64,000 nt of DNA from the NCBI GenBank assembly GCA_016708875.1, contig JADJFA010000012.1, forward strand, positions 192,965-256,964, in the 5' to 3' direction. The notes under the pieces are model-generated. The model made no database searches. It was given only the letters and a program-made list of their open reading frames with translations, and had not been told where the DNA came from. Shown piece by piece: positions 27,623 to 36,334 of the stretch; the stretch's first letter is position 1; every line of letters begins with the position of its first letter. Both the position numbers and the translations under genes were made by a program. The DNA is from Lewinellaceae bacterium. GTDB taxonomy: Bacteria; Bacteroidota; Bacteroidia; Chitinophagales; Saprospiraceae.

Positions 27623-27643
27623 GCCTTCAAAAATTCCTTTTCC

Positions 27644-28909
27644 ATGAAATCAACGTACACCCTCCTTTCACGCGTCCTTGTTTTTCCACGCCCTGGCATT
27701 TTAAAGAACGTGTGGACAATTTTGTGCTTTCTTTTGGCCCTTCTCCCGCTTCGCGCCCAGGAATTCTTCGAAGTGCCAACTAAATATAATTGCACCTATA
27801 CCGGAGTTTTAGAGGAAGAGCTGTACAGTTTTGAATCCACTCCACCTGTGCCGGGAATCGTGCATCAGATACTGCTGGCTACCGGTTCAGAGCGCAATTT
27901 TGAACTGGTACAATGCAATGTGGAAAGTGTGGCCGCCATCCTTTCTAATGGAAAACGATATTTGCTTTACTCCCAGGATTTTTACCTGAAACTCCCGCAG
28001 AACGAGCGAGCCGTGGCCTATGGCCTCTTGGCCCACGAGATCGGTCATCATGTCAACGAACACACCTTCGACCCTGCTTTTCGGGAAAAAGAAGAACTTG
28101 AGGCCGATTTTTTCATGGGTTACGCGCTTTCAAAAGTGGAAGGAATTGCCCAACGGCACGCTGCTATAGACATTCCGCGCAAGCAATCCTACGCCTACCA
28201 GACCGACCAAGGCGCACGCCGTCTCGCCATCCACAACGGCTGGGAGCGCTCTAATCAGCATGTGCAGGTACAGGAGAATATGGCCTACGAGAGCGGTGCC
28301 AACGCAACGGACATACATCTACCCTATTTCCCCTGGCCACCGCCGCAACTTTTCCAACGACATACGCTCAGCGAACAACTATATAAGAATGCCCGCAGCC
28401 TCGGAGACGTGAACACAAAACTGCGCCAGGCGCTGCAAGCCAATGGGTATGAGCAGCGCAGTTATTTTCAGGTGCCAAACGGCTTCGCCATTGTGACGCA
28501 GTTGGAACAATTTAAGCCAGATGGTTCGCCCAAATCGGGCGCTAACCGCTGGAAGGACTACCCGGTTCAGGAAAATTTTGAAGGCGTGTGGGATTACCTG
28601 AAATCGCTCGTGATGTCTACTCCGGGGAACTTCCGCATCTTTGTTTTTGTAGTTACCGACCAGCCTTACGGCCAATCGTCGCGCCGGGTCGCCAAGCAGG
28701 AAGCCGTGGCTTGGCTCAGCAACGGGCTGAACCGCCTGCCGCCAAAAATCGCTGAAATGCCAATCAACAATGAACATTATCTGGACGTGCTGGTGTACGA
28801 ATTCGAGGCTCCACCAAGCACAAAACTTTGTCAGCAAAAATGGCCGGCCGTCCTCAATGCACAAACGCATTTGCAAAAAGCGGGAATTTCGAAATCGCTG
28901 GGATTTTGA
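27644..28909 (+). CDS. Secreted M48-type metalloprotease with an uncharacterised C-terminal domain (copy 1)
   Basis: 421 residues. A signal sequence ends near LLPLRAQ. The metalloprotease part has the shared paralog pattern YSFES, GKRYLLYSQDFYLK, then LLAHEIGHHVNEH (zinc helix 131-135) and the third-ligand motif EELEADFF (E151). The C-terminal part from about residue 250 is a separate domain (SLGDVNTKLRQALQANGYEQ, PNGFAIVTQLEQFKPDG, FRIFVFVVTDQPYG). I cannot name it. This is the first of three paralogs within 5 kb. The peptidase probably acts in the periplasm or at the surface. Substrate unknown. Confidence 0.8.
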   Translation: MKSTYTLLSRVLVFPRPGILKNVWTILCFLLALLPLRAQEFFEVPTKYNCTYTGVLEEELYSFESTPPVPGIVHQILLATGSERNFELVQCNVESVAAILSNGKRYLLYSQDFYLKLPQNERAVAYGLLAHEIGHHVNEHTFDPAFREKEELEADFFMGYALSKVEGIAQRHAAIDIPRKQSYAYQTDQGARRLAIHNGWERSNQHVQVQENMAYESGANATDIHLPYFPWPPPQLFQRHTLSEQLYKNARSLGDVNTKLRQALQANGYEQRSYFQVPNGFAIVTQLEQFKPDGSPKSGANRWKDYPVQENFEGVWDYLKSLVMSTPGNFRIFVFVVTDQPYGQSSRRVAKQEAVAWLSNGLNRLPPKIAEMPINNEHYLDVLVYEFEAPPSTKLCQQKWPAVLNAQTHLQKAGISKSLGF

Positions 28910-28936
28910 TCTTCCATCAAACTCATCAATTTTAAT

Positions 28937-29011
28937 AACCACATAGTTCACATAGCGCACATAGCATCCCCTGATTTTAAAAACTATGTGTGCTATGTGA
29001 ACTATGTGGTT
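28937..29011. repeat. 28-bp inverted repeat after M48 copy 1
   Basis: AACCACATAGTTCACATAG... (28937-28964) pairs with CTATGTGTGCTATGTGAAC... (28984-29011), with one mismatch. It lies between co-directional genes. Confidence 0.85.
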
Positions 29012-29041
29012 AAAAACCAACTTGCTGTAAATCATTAAATC

Positions 29042-29776
29042 ATGGCTTGGAAACTCCTCTCCGAAACACGACGCGCCTGTCTCCGCGCCGGACTTGCAGG
29101 CACCGCCGCTGTTCTCCTGCTCGTATTTGCACAGACAGTAGGCGGTATTTTATCTGGTGTTGTGGCGCAAGCCTGGGGCTGGGTGCTGCTGGTGCTGCTG
29201 CCCGTACTGCTACTGCTTTGGGCCAGCGCAATGTTCAACCGATACCCTGCCAAAATCATCCACCCTACCGCCCACCAAAGCCTCGTGTGGGGAAGTTGGA
29301 CCTATCAGTGGCTCATCTTGCTGACGCTTTTGGCAGAGCCTTTTGCTACTCGGGAGGACTTAAGCATTGTGGGATACCTCGCTCAATCACTATGGTGGCT
29401 GCTTCCAATGGAAGCTTTGTTGCTGGTTGGTTATTGGCTTGTTTTTTACCGCAAGGATTTGATTTTCAAGCCAAACGAAAAGATTATACTCGATTTTGCG
29501 ACCGAAAAAGCGGCCGATTCAAAAGACAAGGGCAATCTGTTGCGCCAACAATGTTTCGAACTCGTGGCGGCCAACGACCTACCTGGCGTTTTTGCCAAAA
29601 TGAAAGAGACCTTTGGCAAAACGGGCGGCGATGATCTAAAGGAAAGCATTCTGCTGCAGGGACAATTTACCGCACTATCCAAAGAAAAAGAAATGAATAT
29701 GGTTGACCCTGGCAAGGCACAGATTGAGCTCAATAGGATTGCAATGGCCGTATTGAACCTTGTGGAAAAGATGTAG
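29042..29776 (+). CDS. Four-helix membrane protein with effector-associated-domain-like C-terminus
   Basis: 244 residues. Four or five membrane helices fill residues 15-140 (GTAAVLLLVFAQTVGG, WVLLVLLPVLLLLWA, WLILLTLLAEPF, LLPMEALLLVGYWLVFY). The cytosolic tail (about 170-244: RQQCFELVAANDLPGVFAKM, LQGQFTALSKEKEMNMVDPG, IELNRIAMAVLNLVEKM) closely follows the pattern I know for effector-associated domain 11 of bacterial conflict systems, including the ELNRIxxAxLNLxE end. Such domains recruit partners by self-association. It lies between two M48 paralogs on the same strand. The family assignment of the tail is from memory and needs a profile search. Confidence 0.7.
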   Translation: MAWKLLSETRRACLRAGLAGTAAVLLLVFAQTVGGILSGVVAQAWGWVLLVLLPVLLLLWASAMFNRYPAKIIHPTAHQSLVWGSWTYQWLILLTLLAEPFATREDLSIVGYLAQSLWWLLPMEALLLVGYWLVFYRKDLIFKPNEKIILDFATEKAADSKDKGNLLRQQCFELVAANDLPGVFAKMKETFGKTGGDDLKESILLQGQFTALSKEKEMNMVDPGKAQIELNRIAMAVLNLVEKM

Positions 29777-29781
29777 GTTTG
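29774..29781 (+). promoter_or_regulatory. Possible -7 element TAGGTTTG
   Basis: TAGGTTTG overlaps the stop codon of the membrane protein gene and could start a transcript for M48 copy 2 with a 55-base leader. It fits TAnnTTTG but lacks a confirmed -33 box. Confidence 0.3.
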
Positions 29782-29834
29782 TTGGTAGTTTCCTAATAAT
29801 ACCCCCTCCTTATTTCACCTAAAAACTTCACAAT

Positions 29835-30567
29835 ATGAAAAACTTACTCACTTGTTGTCTTCTGTTGTTCATTAGCAACCTTTCCGCGCAAGACCCTATT
29901 TCCATTCTCCACGGTTGCAATTTTGAAGGAGATGAAACCGAAAAAGAGTACTACACCTTCGAGACCTCCAACGAGGCCGATAAAATCGTGAAAAGAATCC
30001 TGGATGGCACCGATGTAAGTCACGAGTCCATCATTGTCAAAGAAGCTAATGTCAAAAACGCACTCGCTTCTACGGTGGACAAACGCCGGTACATTTTGTA
30101 TTCCACGGCTTTTCTTGAAAAATTCAAAGGCGACGCCAAAACAAAATGGGCTGCGTACACCGTATTGGCCCATGAGATCGGACACCACTTGAACGGCCAC
30201 GATTTTTCAGAAAAAGACCCAAAACTTCGCCGGAAAATGGAAAGCCGAAAATCAAAAGCCGCAGCCGCCCCAAACGACATATGTTACGGTCGTCTACAAA
30301 GGCGATTTGTACAATTGCAATTTGCAAATAGCCATAAATATCGGCGGTATGCAGTTTGTACCAACGGCAAATCCTTTCGTCGTATACAATGTGCCCCTTG
30401 GCATTCAGCAATACAGTATTTCAGGGACAATAGGTTGTCCAACGATTGGGGTTTGCACTGCAGGGGGTTTTGGCCAAATCAATGTGGTGCCAGGTGGCAC
30501 GTACATGGTTCAATGGAACAATACAGGGTATGCACAGTGTACGGTACAATTGGTTGCAAATCAGTGA
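29835..30567 (+). pseudogene. M48-type metalloprotease copy 2, truncated and joined out of frame to a beta domain
   Basis: A signal peptide (LLFISNLSAQ) and the paralog pattern (EYYTFETSNEADKIV, RRYILYSTAFLEKF, VLAHEIGHHLNGHDF) are intact. After RRKME the ELEAD third-ligand segment present in copies 1 and 3 is missing. From about 30241 the other frame encodes ENQKPQPPQTTYVTVVYKGD and a compact beta domain (IAINIGGMQFVPTANPFVVY, GGFGQINVVPGGTYMVQW) ending at 30567. A deletion plus frameshift best explains this. The convergent fabG stop is 4 bases away, leaving no room for a terminator. Confidence 0.7.
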
Positions 30568-30571
30568 ATTG

Positions 30572-31312
30572 TTAGCAATTCAACCCGCCGCATACTGAAA
30601 TGACCTGCCCCGTGATGTATGCGCCCATGTCAGAAGCAAGAAAAACGCAAGTATTCGCCACATCATCTCCTGCCCCGAGGCGTTTTAGGGGTATGGCGGA
30701 GAGGTAACCTTCCTTCGTTTTTTCATCGAGCGCGTCGGTCATTTCGGTAGAGATAAAGCCAGGCGCTACGGCATTGCAACGGATGCCACGGGAGCCGTAT
30801 TCTTTCGCAATGGACTTGGAAAAACCGATGATGCCCGCCTTGGAAGCGGCGTAGTTCGCTTGTCCCTGCTGACCAAAAACGCCCACCACCGAACTCATGT
30901 TGATAATGCTGCCGCCTGTGCGAATCATGGGCTTAAGCGCGTGTTTGGTCATATTGAACACCGATTTGAGGTTGGTCTGAATGACCTCGTCCCATTGCTG
31001 CTCAGTCATGCGAAGCATGAGGGTGTCGCGGGTGATTCCGGCGTTGTTGACCACGATGTCGAGTTTGCCAAAGTCGGCCAGCACCTGCGTGATGAGGGCT
31101 TCGGCTTGGGCGAAATCGCCGGCATCGCTTTGGTAGGCTTTGGCGCTGGGGCCAAGCTCGCTGGCTAATTTCTCTGCTCGGGCTTGCGAGGAAGGTGAAA
31201 CATAGGTAAACGCGACAGACGCACCTTGTTCTACAAATTTACGCACGATGGATTCGCCGATGCCGCGCGAGCCACCGGTGATGAGGGCTATTTTTCCTTG
31301 AAGAAGATTCAT
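30572..31312 (-). CDS. fabG: 3-oxoacyl-[acyl-carrier-protein] reductase
   Basis: 246 residues, the usual length of FabG. The NADP-binding GGSRGIGE (13-20), the NNAG motif (VVNNAGITRD) and the catalytic Ser-Tyr-Lys set (MSSVVGVFGQQGQANYAASK) are present; the C-terminus DMGAYITGQVISVCGGL is typical. It reduces beta-ketoacyl-ACP in fatty-acid elongation. It stands alone on the minus strand inside the metalloprotease cluster, so the cluster flanks a core gene. The start MNLLQGK was chosen for family length. Confidence 0.93.
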   Translation of the reverse strand: MNLLQGKIALITGGSRGIGESIVRKFVEQGASVAFTYVSPSSQARAEKLASELGPSAKAYQSDAGDFAQAEALITQVLADFGKLDIVVNNAGITRDTLMLRMTEQQWDEVIQTNLKSVFNMTKHALKPMIRTGGSIINMSSVVGVFGQQGQANYAASKAGIIGFSKSIAKEYGSRGIRCNAVAPGFISTEMTDALDEKTKEGYLSAIPLKRLGAGDDVANTCVFLASDMGAYITGQVISVCGGLNC

Positions 31313-31372
31313 GAATGTTGGTGATTTGTTTAGTTGGTGATTGGTGATTTGTAATGGCAAAGTTGAGAAAAG

Positions 31373-31405
31373 TTGTTGAATTATGAATTTTGATCATTAT
31401 TTTTG
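31373..31405 (+). promoter_or_regulatory. Promoter of M48 copy 3: TTG and TATTTTTG
   Basis: TTG at 31376-31378, a 19-base spacer and TATTTTTG at 31398-31405, 26 bases before the ATG at 31431. A good match to the Bacteroidota promoter pattern. Confidence 0.5.
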
Positions 31406-31430
31406 CTCGAAAATCAAACCTAAACTCGCC

Positions 31431-32601
31431 ATGCGGACAATCTTTACCCTTCTGTTTTTTTGCTTTACGGCAACTTGCCTTGACCGAAAACGACCTCTAT
31501 CTCTACGATCCTTCCAACGAAGCAGAGCGCATTGTAGCCGAGATCGTAGATGCGCTCGGATTGATCAAAAACTTCACGGTAAGGTCATCCAATGTGTCCA
31601 ATGCCCTTGCTACCACCAATAATGGGGTGCGTTTCATTTTTTATTCCACCAGTTTTCTGGAAAAATTCAAAGCCGACGCGAATACGCAGTGGGCGGCCTA
31701 TTCTGTGCTTGCCCATGAAATAGGCCATCACCTCAACGGGCACAATTTTGGAGAAACCAACCCCCGCACCCGCAAAATGCTCGAGCTCGAAGCCGACCAG
31801 TTTTCTGGCTCGGTCTTACGGATGTTGGGTGCTTCAATAGAGGAAGCGCAGGCTGGGCTGAACACCTTTGATTTGCAAGGAGAAACGAATACCCACCCAC
31901 CCACTGCCCGCAAAGAGGCTGTAAGCAATGGCTGGAAAAAACGGGATGAGTGGTTGCGGGATAGGGGCATGAAGGTGGAGCGGAAAGTGAGCAATTCCAT
32001 GGTTAAAACGCCTACAACACCCAAGCAGGACAACAAGGCTTTGGCAAAGGAATGGTATGACAAAGGCGTGGCAGAGGAGACGGATATGAATAAGAAGATA
32101 GAATATTATACAAAGGCGATACAACTTGATCCAACCTATTCATCCGCATATAACAACCGAGGCAACTCAAAATACAATTTAGACAAATATGTCGAAGCCA
32201 TCGCCGACTATGATAAAACCATACAATTAGACCCAAATTATGCAATTGCATATAATAATAGGGGCGCTTCAAAAAAAGAATTAGGTAAGTACGCTGAATC
32301 CATTCTCGACTATGACAAGGCTATTCAATCTGACCCCAACTATACTAACGCGTACAATAATCGAGGGGTTTCTAAGAAAGAATTAGGGCGACACACCGAG
32401 GCCATCACCGATTTTGAGAAGGCGATCCAACTTAATCCAAACCACGCTAAAGCGCATGCAAACAAAGGTTGCTCCCTCGTCAAACTAGGTCGCTATGGCG
32501 AGGCCGTGGACAACATCAACAAGGCCCTGAAAATGGACAGCAGCCTTACTTACGCCCGCGACTGCAAAGCAGAAGCCTTGAAAGAATTGGGAAAAAATTG
32601 A
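31431..32601 (+). CDS. Secreted M48-type metalloprotease with TPR tail (copy 3), frameshift in signal peptide
   Basis: The ATG at 31431 opens a signal peptide (MRTIFTLLFFCFTATC) that moves into the long frame before LTENDLYLYDPSNEAERIV, so a one-base shift lies at about 31450-31485, probably in the T7 tract. The peptidase domain has RFIFYSTSFLEKF, VLAHEIGHHLNGHNF and LELEADQFSG with all three zinc ligands. After a THPPTARKEAV linker, five TPRs follow (for example IADYDKTIQLDPNYAIAYNN). About 390 residues. It shares its first half with copies 1 and 2, but the tail is different, so the three copies differ by C-terminal module. Confidence 0.8.
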
Positions 32602-32677
32602 AAAACTTGGCCAAACATGAGCCACTCCGAATTTTATAACATTAATGATCCGTTCTGTTGAAACATCAAACTTGACC

Positions 32678-32766
32678 TAATTTGAACCACAAAAGGCACA
32701 AAAGGACACAAAAGTTGCACGATAGTGGTCTTTTGTGTCCTTTTGTGCCTTTTGTGGTTCAAATTA
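32678..32766. repeat. Perfect 37-bp inverted repeat between convergent genes
   Basis: The arms at 32678-32714 and 32730-32766 are exact complements, built from AACCACAAAAGGCACAAAAG words. The TTTGTGGTTC-type repeat is a word I have seen in other Bacteroidota. It lies between M48 copy 3 and the L-serine deaminase gene. The rest of the gap holds nothing recognisable. Confidence 0.92.
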
Positions 32767-32863
32767 CGGTACATGGGGAAAAGTAGTGCTTTTTTGATGT
32801 TTTTACTTGTACGATTTTATATTGTTATAAAGTTCGGGGTGCCTCATGTCGGTAAACTGGTCC

Positions 32864-34270
32864 TCAACACTCCACCACATTCACCGAAATATTCACCGCC
32901 AAACCCCCATCCGCCGTCTCCTTGTATTTCGTGTTCATATCTGCCGCCGTTTCTTTCATGGTTTTAATCACAGCGTCCAGGCTGACTTTGGCTTTGCTGG
33001 GGTCGCCTTCGAGGGCGATTTGGCTGGCGGTGATGGCCTTGATGGCGCCCATGGTATTGCGTTCGATGCAGGGAATCTGCACGAGTCCGCCGATGGGGTC
33101 GCAGGTCATGCCGAGGTGGTGCTCCATGGCGATTTCGGCGGCCATCATTACCTGACCGTAGGAGCCACCTAAGCATTCTGTGAGTGCTCCCGCCGCCATC
33201 GCCGAGGACACCCCGATTTCAGCCTGACAACCGCCCATGGCCGCCGAGATGGTCGCACCTTTTTTGAAAAGGCTGCCCAATTCGCCCGCCGTGAGCATGA
33301 ATTTCACAATATCTTCTTCCAAAAACGAGTCGCTGAAACAAACGTGGTACATCAGCACCGCAGGGATCACCCCCGCCGCGCCATTGGTCGGCGCTGTGAC
33401 GACCCGACCGAAGGCGGCATTTTCTTCATTGACGGCGAGCGCGAAACAACTCACCCATTTCAGAATGTCCTGAAACGTTTGTCCGCCACGGCTGATCTGC
33501 CTAACCCAATCCTCGGCACTGTGATAGGGTTTTCCTTTCAACAGTTTTCGGCTCAAAGGGGCCGCCCTGCGCAGGACTTCAAGACCGCCGGGCAGGATGC
33601 CGTCCGTGTGGCAACCCTTGTAAATACAGTCGCGCATCACGAGCCAGATTTTCATCAAATCGGCGCGGATTTGCTCGGCACTTCGCCAGGAAAGTTCGTT
33701 TTGCCAAACGATTTCCGACACGTTTTTCCCTTCTTGTTTGCACCAATCATCCAGTTCTTCCGCCTGGTCAATCGGGAAGGGCAAACGCTTTTCAGATACC
33801 GCATTTTGCTCGCCTTCTTTCACCACAAAGCCCCCACCTACGGAATAATACGTTTGGGAAACCCCTTCACCATTTTTGTAAAACGCCCTGAAAATGAGCC
33901 CGTTGGAATGGTATGGAAGGCTTTGGTCAAAAAGAAAAATGATGTCTTGTTCAGGATCAAACGGGATGTCTTGCTGGCCACCAAGCCGAAGGGTTTTTGT
34001 GGCATGAATCTGCTCGACATTGGTCTGCACGTCCTCGACAGGAATGGTAACAGGATCGTCGCCATGAAGCCCGAGCATTACAGCAAGATCGGTGCCGTGG
34101 CCTTTGCCGGTTTTGGCGAGCGAGCCGTATAGTTCGACTTGCACATGGCTGACTTCCGGGACGTTTATTTCACTCAGGAAACGTTGGGCAGCACGCCAAG
34201 GCCCCATCGTGTGCGAACTGCTGGGGCCGATGCCTATTTTGAATATATCGAAGACGGAGATTCTTTCCAT
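32864..34270 (-). CDS. sdaA: L-serine ammonia-lyase, iron-sulfur dependent, single chain
   Basis: 468 residues. It converts L-serine to pyruvate and ammonia. The beta domain starts SVFDIFKIGIGPSSSHTMGP, and the alpha domain contains APTNGAAGVIPAVL, GGCQAEIGVSSAMAAGAL and MTCDPIGGLVQIPCIERN, with the Cys residues that hold the 4Fe-4S cluster. It is full length and intact. The start MERISVF was chosen because the 36 upstream codons come from a low-complexity CGATTGG tract. Confidence 0.94.
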   Translation of the reverse strand: MERISVFDIFKIGIGPSSSHTMGPWRAAQRFLSEINVPEVSHVQVELYGSLAKTGKGHGTDLAVMLGLHGDDPVTIPVEDVQTNVEQIHATKTLRLGGQQDIPFDPEQDIIFLFDQSLPYHSNGLIFRAFYKNGEGVSQTYYSVGGGFVVKEGEQNAVSEKRLPFPIDQAEELDDWCKQEGKNVSEIVWQNELSWRSAEQIRADLMKIWLVMRDCIYKGCHTDGILPGGLEVLRRAAPLSRKLLKGKPYHSAEDWVRQISRGGQTFQDILKWVSCFALAVNEENAAFGRVVTAPTNGAAGVIPAVLMYHVCFSDSFLEEDIVKFMLTAGELGSLFKKGATISAAMGGCQAEIGVSSAMAAGALTECLGGSYGQVMMAAEIAMEHHLGMTCDPIGGLVQIPCIERNTMGAIKAITASQIALEGDPSKAKVSLDAVIKTMKETAADMNTKYKETADGGLAVNISVNVVEC

Positions 34271-34375
34271 TGGGACGATTGAAGCGATTGAGCCGATTGG
34301 GGCGATTGGAACGATTGGAACGTTTGGGGGATTGAGACGATTGATTCGATTGGGGGATTGGTACGATTGGGAAGG
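34271..34375. repeat. Low-complexity array of CGATTGG/CGATTGA words
   Basis: About ten imperfect copies of CGATTGG, CGATTGA and GGATTGG upstream of sdaA. The complementary CCAATCG/AATCGAATC words occur at 34861-34919, so the array and its complement flank the four-helix-bundle gene as a degenerate inverted repeat. Spacing is irregular and unlike CRISPR. Confidence 0.75.
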
Positions 34376-34485
34376 CAAAAGAACGAAATGACCAGAGCTG
34401 GTAGGAGGTTTTTGATTCTTTTCTCCGCAAAGTTTTGTATATTTGAAAACAGGAATTGAAACTTCGATAACTAATTTAAAAACCT

Positions 34486-34860
34486 ATGACAGCTGAAGAA
34501 CTTAAAAAACGATTGAAGGACTGGGCAATAGTAGTAGTGGTATTTACCAGAAAATTGCCAAATTCCCCTGAATTTCGCGCCGTTAAAAATCAATTGGTTC
34601 GCTCTGCTCCCTCGGCAGCGGCGAACTACCGTGCAGCTTGCCGGCGAAAGTCTGGGAAGGACTTTCTGAACAAGCTGAAAATTGTTGAAGAGGAACTGGA
34701 CGAGTCCATGTTTTGGCTGGAATTCATTGTTGCACTAGATTCAAAGTTTCGTCCAGATATTGTCCCGCTATATAAAGAAGCCAATGAACTGACGGCAATA
34801 ATAGTGGCTTCTATTTCAACCGTAAGAAAAAAACTAAAGGCTTCCTCTCCTAAAAAATAA
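34486..34860 (+). CDS. Four-helix-bundle protein (23S rRNA intervening-sequence protein family)
   Basis: 124 residues with the family features SPEFRAVKNQLVRSAPSAAA, NYRAACRRKSGKDFLNKL and EEELDESMFWLEF. The family was first found inside 23S rRNA insertions and is now known widely as small homo-oligomeric bundle proteins of unclear function. No rRNA is nearby. The gene lies between complementary CGATTGG/CCAATCG arrays, which suggests it may have moved as a unit. AT content is higher than its neighbours. Confidence 0.85.
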   Translation: MTAEELKKRLKDWAIVVVVFTRKLPNSPEFRAVKNQLVRSAPSAAANYRAACRRKSGKDFLNKLKIVEEELDESMFWLEFIVALDSKFRPDIVPLYKEANELTAIIVASISTVRKKLKASSPKK

Positions 34861-34921
34861 TCGAATCAATCACCCAATCGAATCAATCCCTCCAATCCTC
34901 CCAATCGAATCAATCTAATCA

Positions 34922-36232
34922 ATGCCCACCGACGCCTATTCCGCCCTCAGAATCCCCGACTACCGCCGCTTCCTCGCCATGCGCCTCATGACGACATTGA
35001 CGGTTCAGGTCATGTCGGTATCTGTAGGCTATTATGTGTACGAACTAACCAACGACCCACTGATGCTGGGTTTCATTGGTCTTGCGGAAGCGCTGCCCGC
35101 CATCGGCATCAGCCTCTGGGCGGGTCATTTGGCCGATAAGTACAACCGCCGCAACCTGCTGGTGGGTTGCATCTCGGTGCTGCTGATTTGCTCGATGGCA
35201 CTGCTGGCGGTAGCCTTAGGACAGGCCCAACTCAGCACCCCTACCCTGCTGGTTTTCATCTATGGAATTATGTTTTGTACCGGGATAGCGCGAGGATTTT
35301 TCAGTCCGACAAACTTTGCTTTTTTACCTCAACTCGTAGACAGAGACCGACTTCAGAATGCCATCACCTGGAACAGCAGCACCTGGGAAGTGGCAAGCAT
35401 CACAGGATTGGGAATGGGAGGTCTGATCTATGGATTTGGGGGCGTTGCAGCCGCATTTGGCACGATGAGCGTACTGTGTGCAGGGGCATTGGTGTTCATG
35501 TTGCAAATATCCTCACGTCCCGTGCCCGCATTTGACCGAACAGAAACGGCGCTTACACGCATTAAAGCTGGACTGGATTTTGTGTTCAGCAAACAGATCA
35601 TCATCGCTACCATTGCCATGGATTTATTCGCTGTTTTTTTTGGCGGAGCTGTAGCGCTGATGCCTGTTTTTGCCAAGGATATTTTGAAAGTTGGCCCGGA
35701 AGGGGCTGGGATGCTTCGCGCCGCGATGGCGGTGGGAGCTATTGCAATGGCAATTTTTCTCGCACACCGCCCCTTGGGCAAGGGCGCCGGGAAAATTATG
35801 ATGGCCTCTGTGGCAGGTTTTGGGTTGTGCATCATTGCCTTTGGACTAAGCACCAATTTTTACCTGTCGTTCGCTGTAATGGTGTTGGCAGGAGTATTTG
35901 ACGAGGTAAGTGTTTTCATCCGTTCAGCCCTGGTGCAATTTCAAACACCGGAACACATGAAAGGGCGGGTATCGTCGGTGAGCACGATTTTTATTACCTC
36001 CAGCAACGAACTGGGCGCCTTCGAGAGTGGACTGGCCGCACGGGCAATGGGCACAGTACCTTCTGTCGTTTTCGGCGGACTGATGACCTTGGCGGTGGTG
36101 GGCATCACCTGGTGGCGGGCGCCAAAACTCCGCGAATATGATTTTCAGGGAGCAAAAGGAAGTGCGGCTGATTTTGACGAAAAATCTCCTTTAGACGGCC
36201 ATTTAACAAAGGAAAAACCAACGTCGGATTAG
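34922..36232 (+). CDS. MFS transporter (EntS/MFS_3 type)
   Basis: 436 residues, 12 predicted helices. The N-terminal YYVYELTNDPLMLGFIGLAE and the loop GHLADKYNRRNL (MFS motif A) match the exporter branch related to EntS; a second LVDRDRLQNAITWNSSTWEV stretch is typical. It is likely a proton-coupled exporter of siderophores, drugs or other small molecules; the substrate is unknown. The ATG at 34922 follows the repeat array closely. It stands alone, with an inverted repeat after the stop. Confidence 0.85.
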   Translation: MPTDAYSALRIPDYRRFLAMRLMTTLTVQVMSVSVGYYVYELTNDPLMLGFIGLAEALPAIGISLWAGHLADKYNRRNLLVGCISVLLICSMALLAVALGQAQLSTPTLLVFIYGIMFCTGIARGFFSPTNFAFLPQLVDRDRLQNAITWNSSTWEVASITGLGMGGLIYGFGGVAAAFGTMSVLCAGALVFMLQISSRPVPAFDRTETALTRIKAGLDFVFSKQIIIATIAMDLFAVFFGGAVALMPVFAKDILKVGPEGAGMLRAAMAVGAIAMAIFLAHRPLGKGAGKIMMASVAGFGLCIIAFGLSTNFYLSFAVMVLAGVFDEVSVFIRSALVQFQTPEHMKGRVSSVSTIFITSSNELGAFESGLAARAMGTVPSVVFGGLMTLAVVGITWWRAPKLREYDFQGAKGSAADFDEKSPLDGHLTKEKPTSD

Positions 36233-36241
36233 CACTCATTT

Positions 36242-36334
36242 GGAGAGTGTTCAAGAAAGTGTGGCACACCTCACTAACCCCATTGATTATCAACATTGTA
36301 TTTTAAGTGTGCCACACTTTTCTGAACACTCTCC
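36242..36334. repeat. 28-bp inverted repeat between convergent genes
   Basis: GGAGAGTGTTCAAGAAAGTG... (36242-36269) pairs with GTGTGCCACACTTTTC... (36307-36334), with two mismatches. Likely bidirectional terminator between the MFS gene and the anti-sigma gene. Confidence 0.85.

Noticed and set aside
27388..27643. Long N-terminal extension of M48 copy 1 from 27485
   Set aside because: The extension is Cys-rich without coding pattern and a promoter element lies inside it.
34271..34375. CRISPR-like array of CGATTGG words
   Set aside because: Units are 7-9 bases with irregular spacing, no spacers and no cas genes.
34486..34860. Evidence of an rRNA operon near the 23S-intervening-protein-like gene
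   Set aside because: No rRNA sequence is present; the family is common outside rRNA genes.
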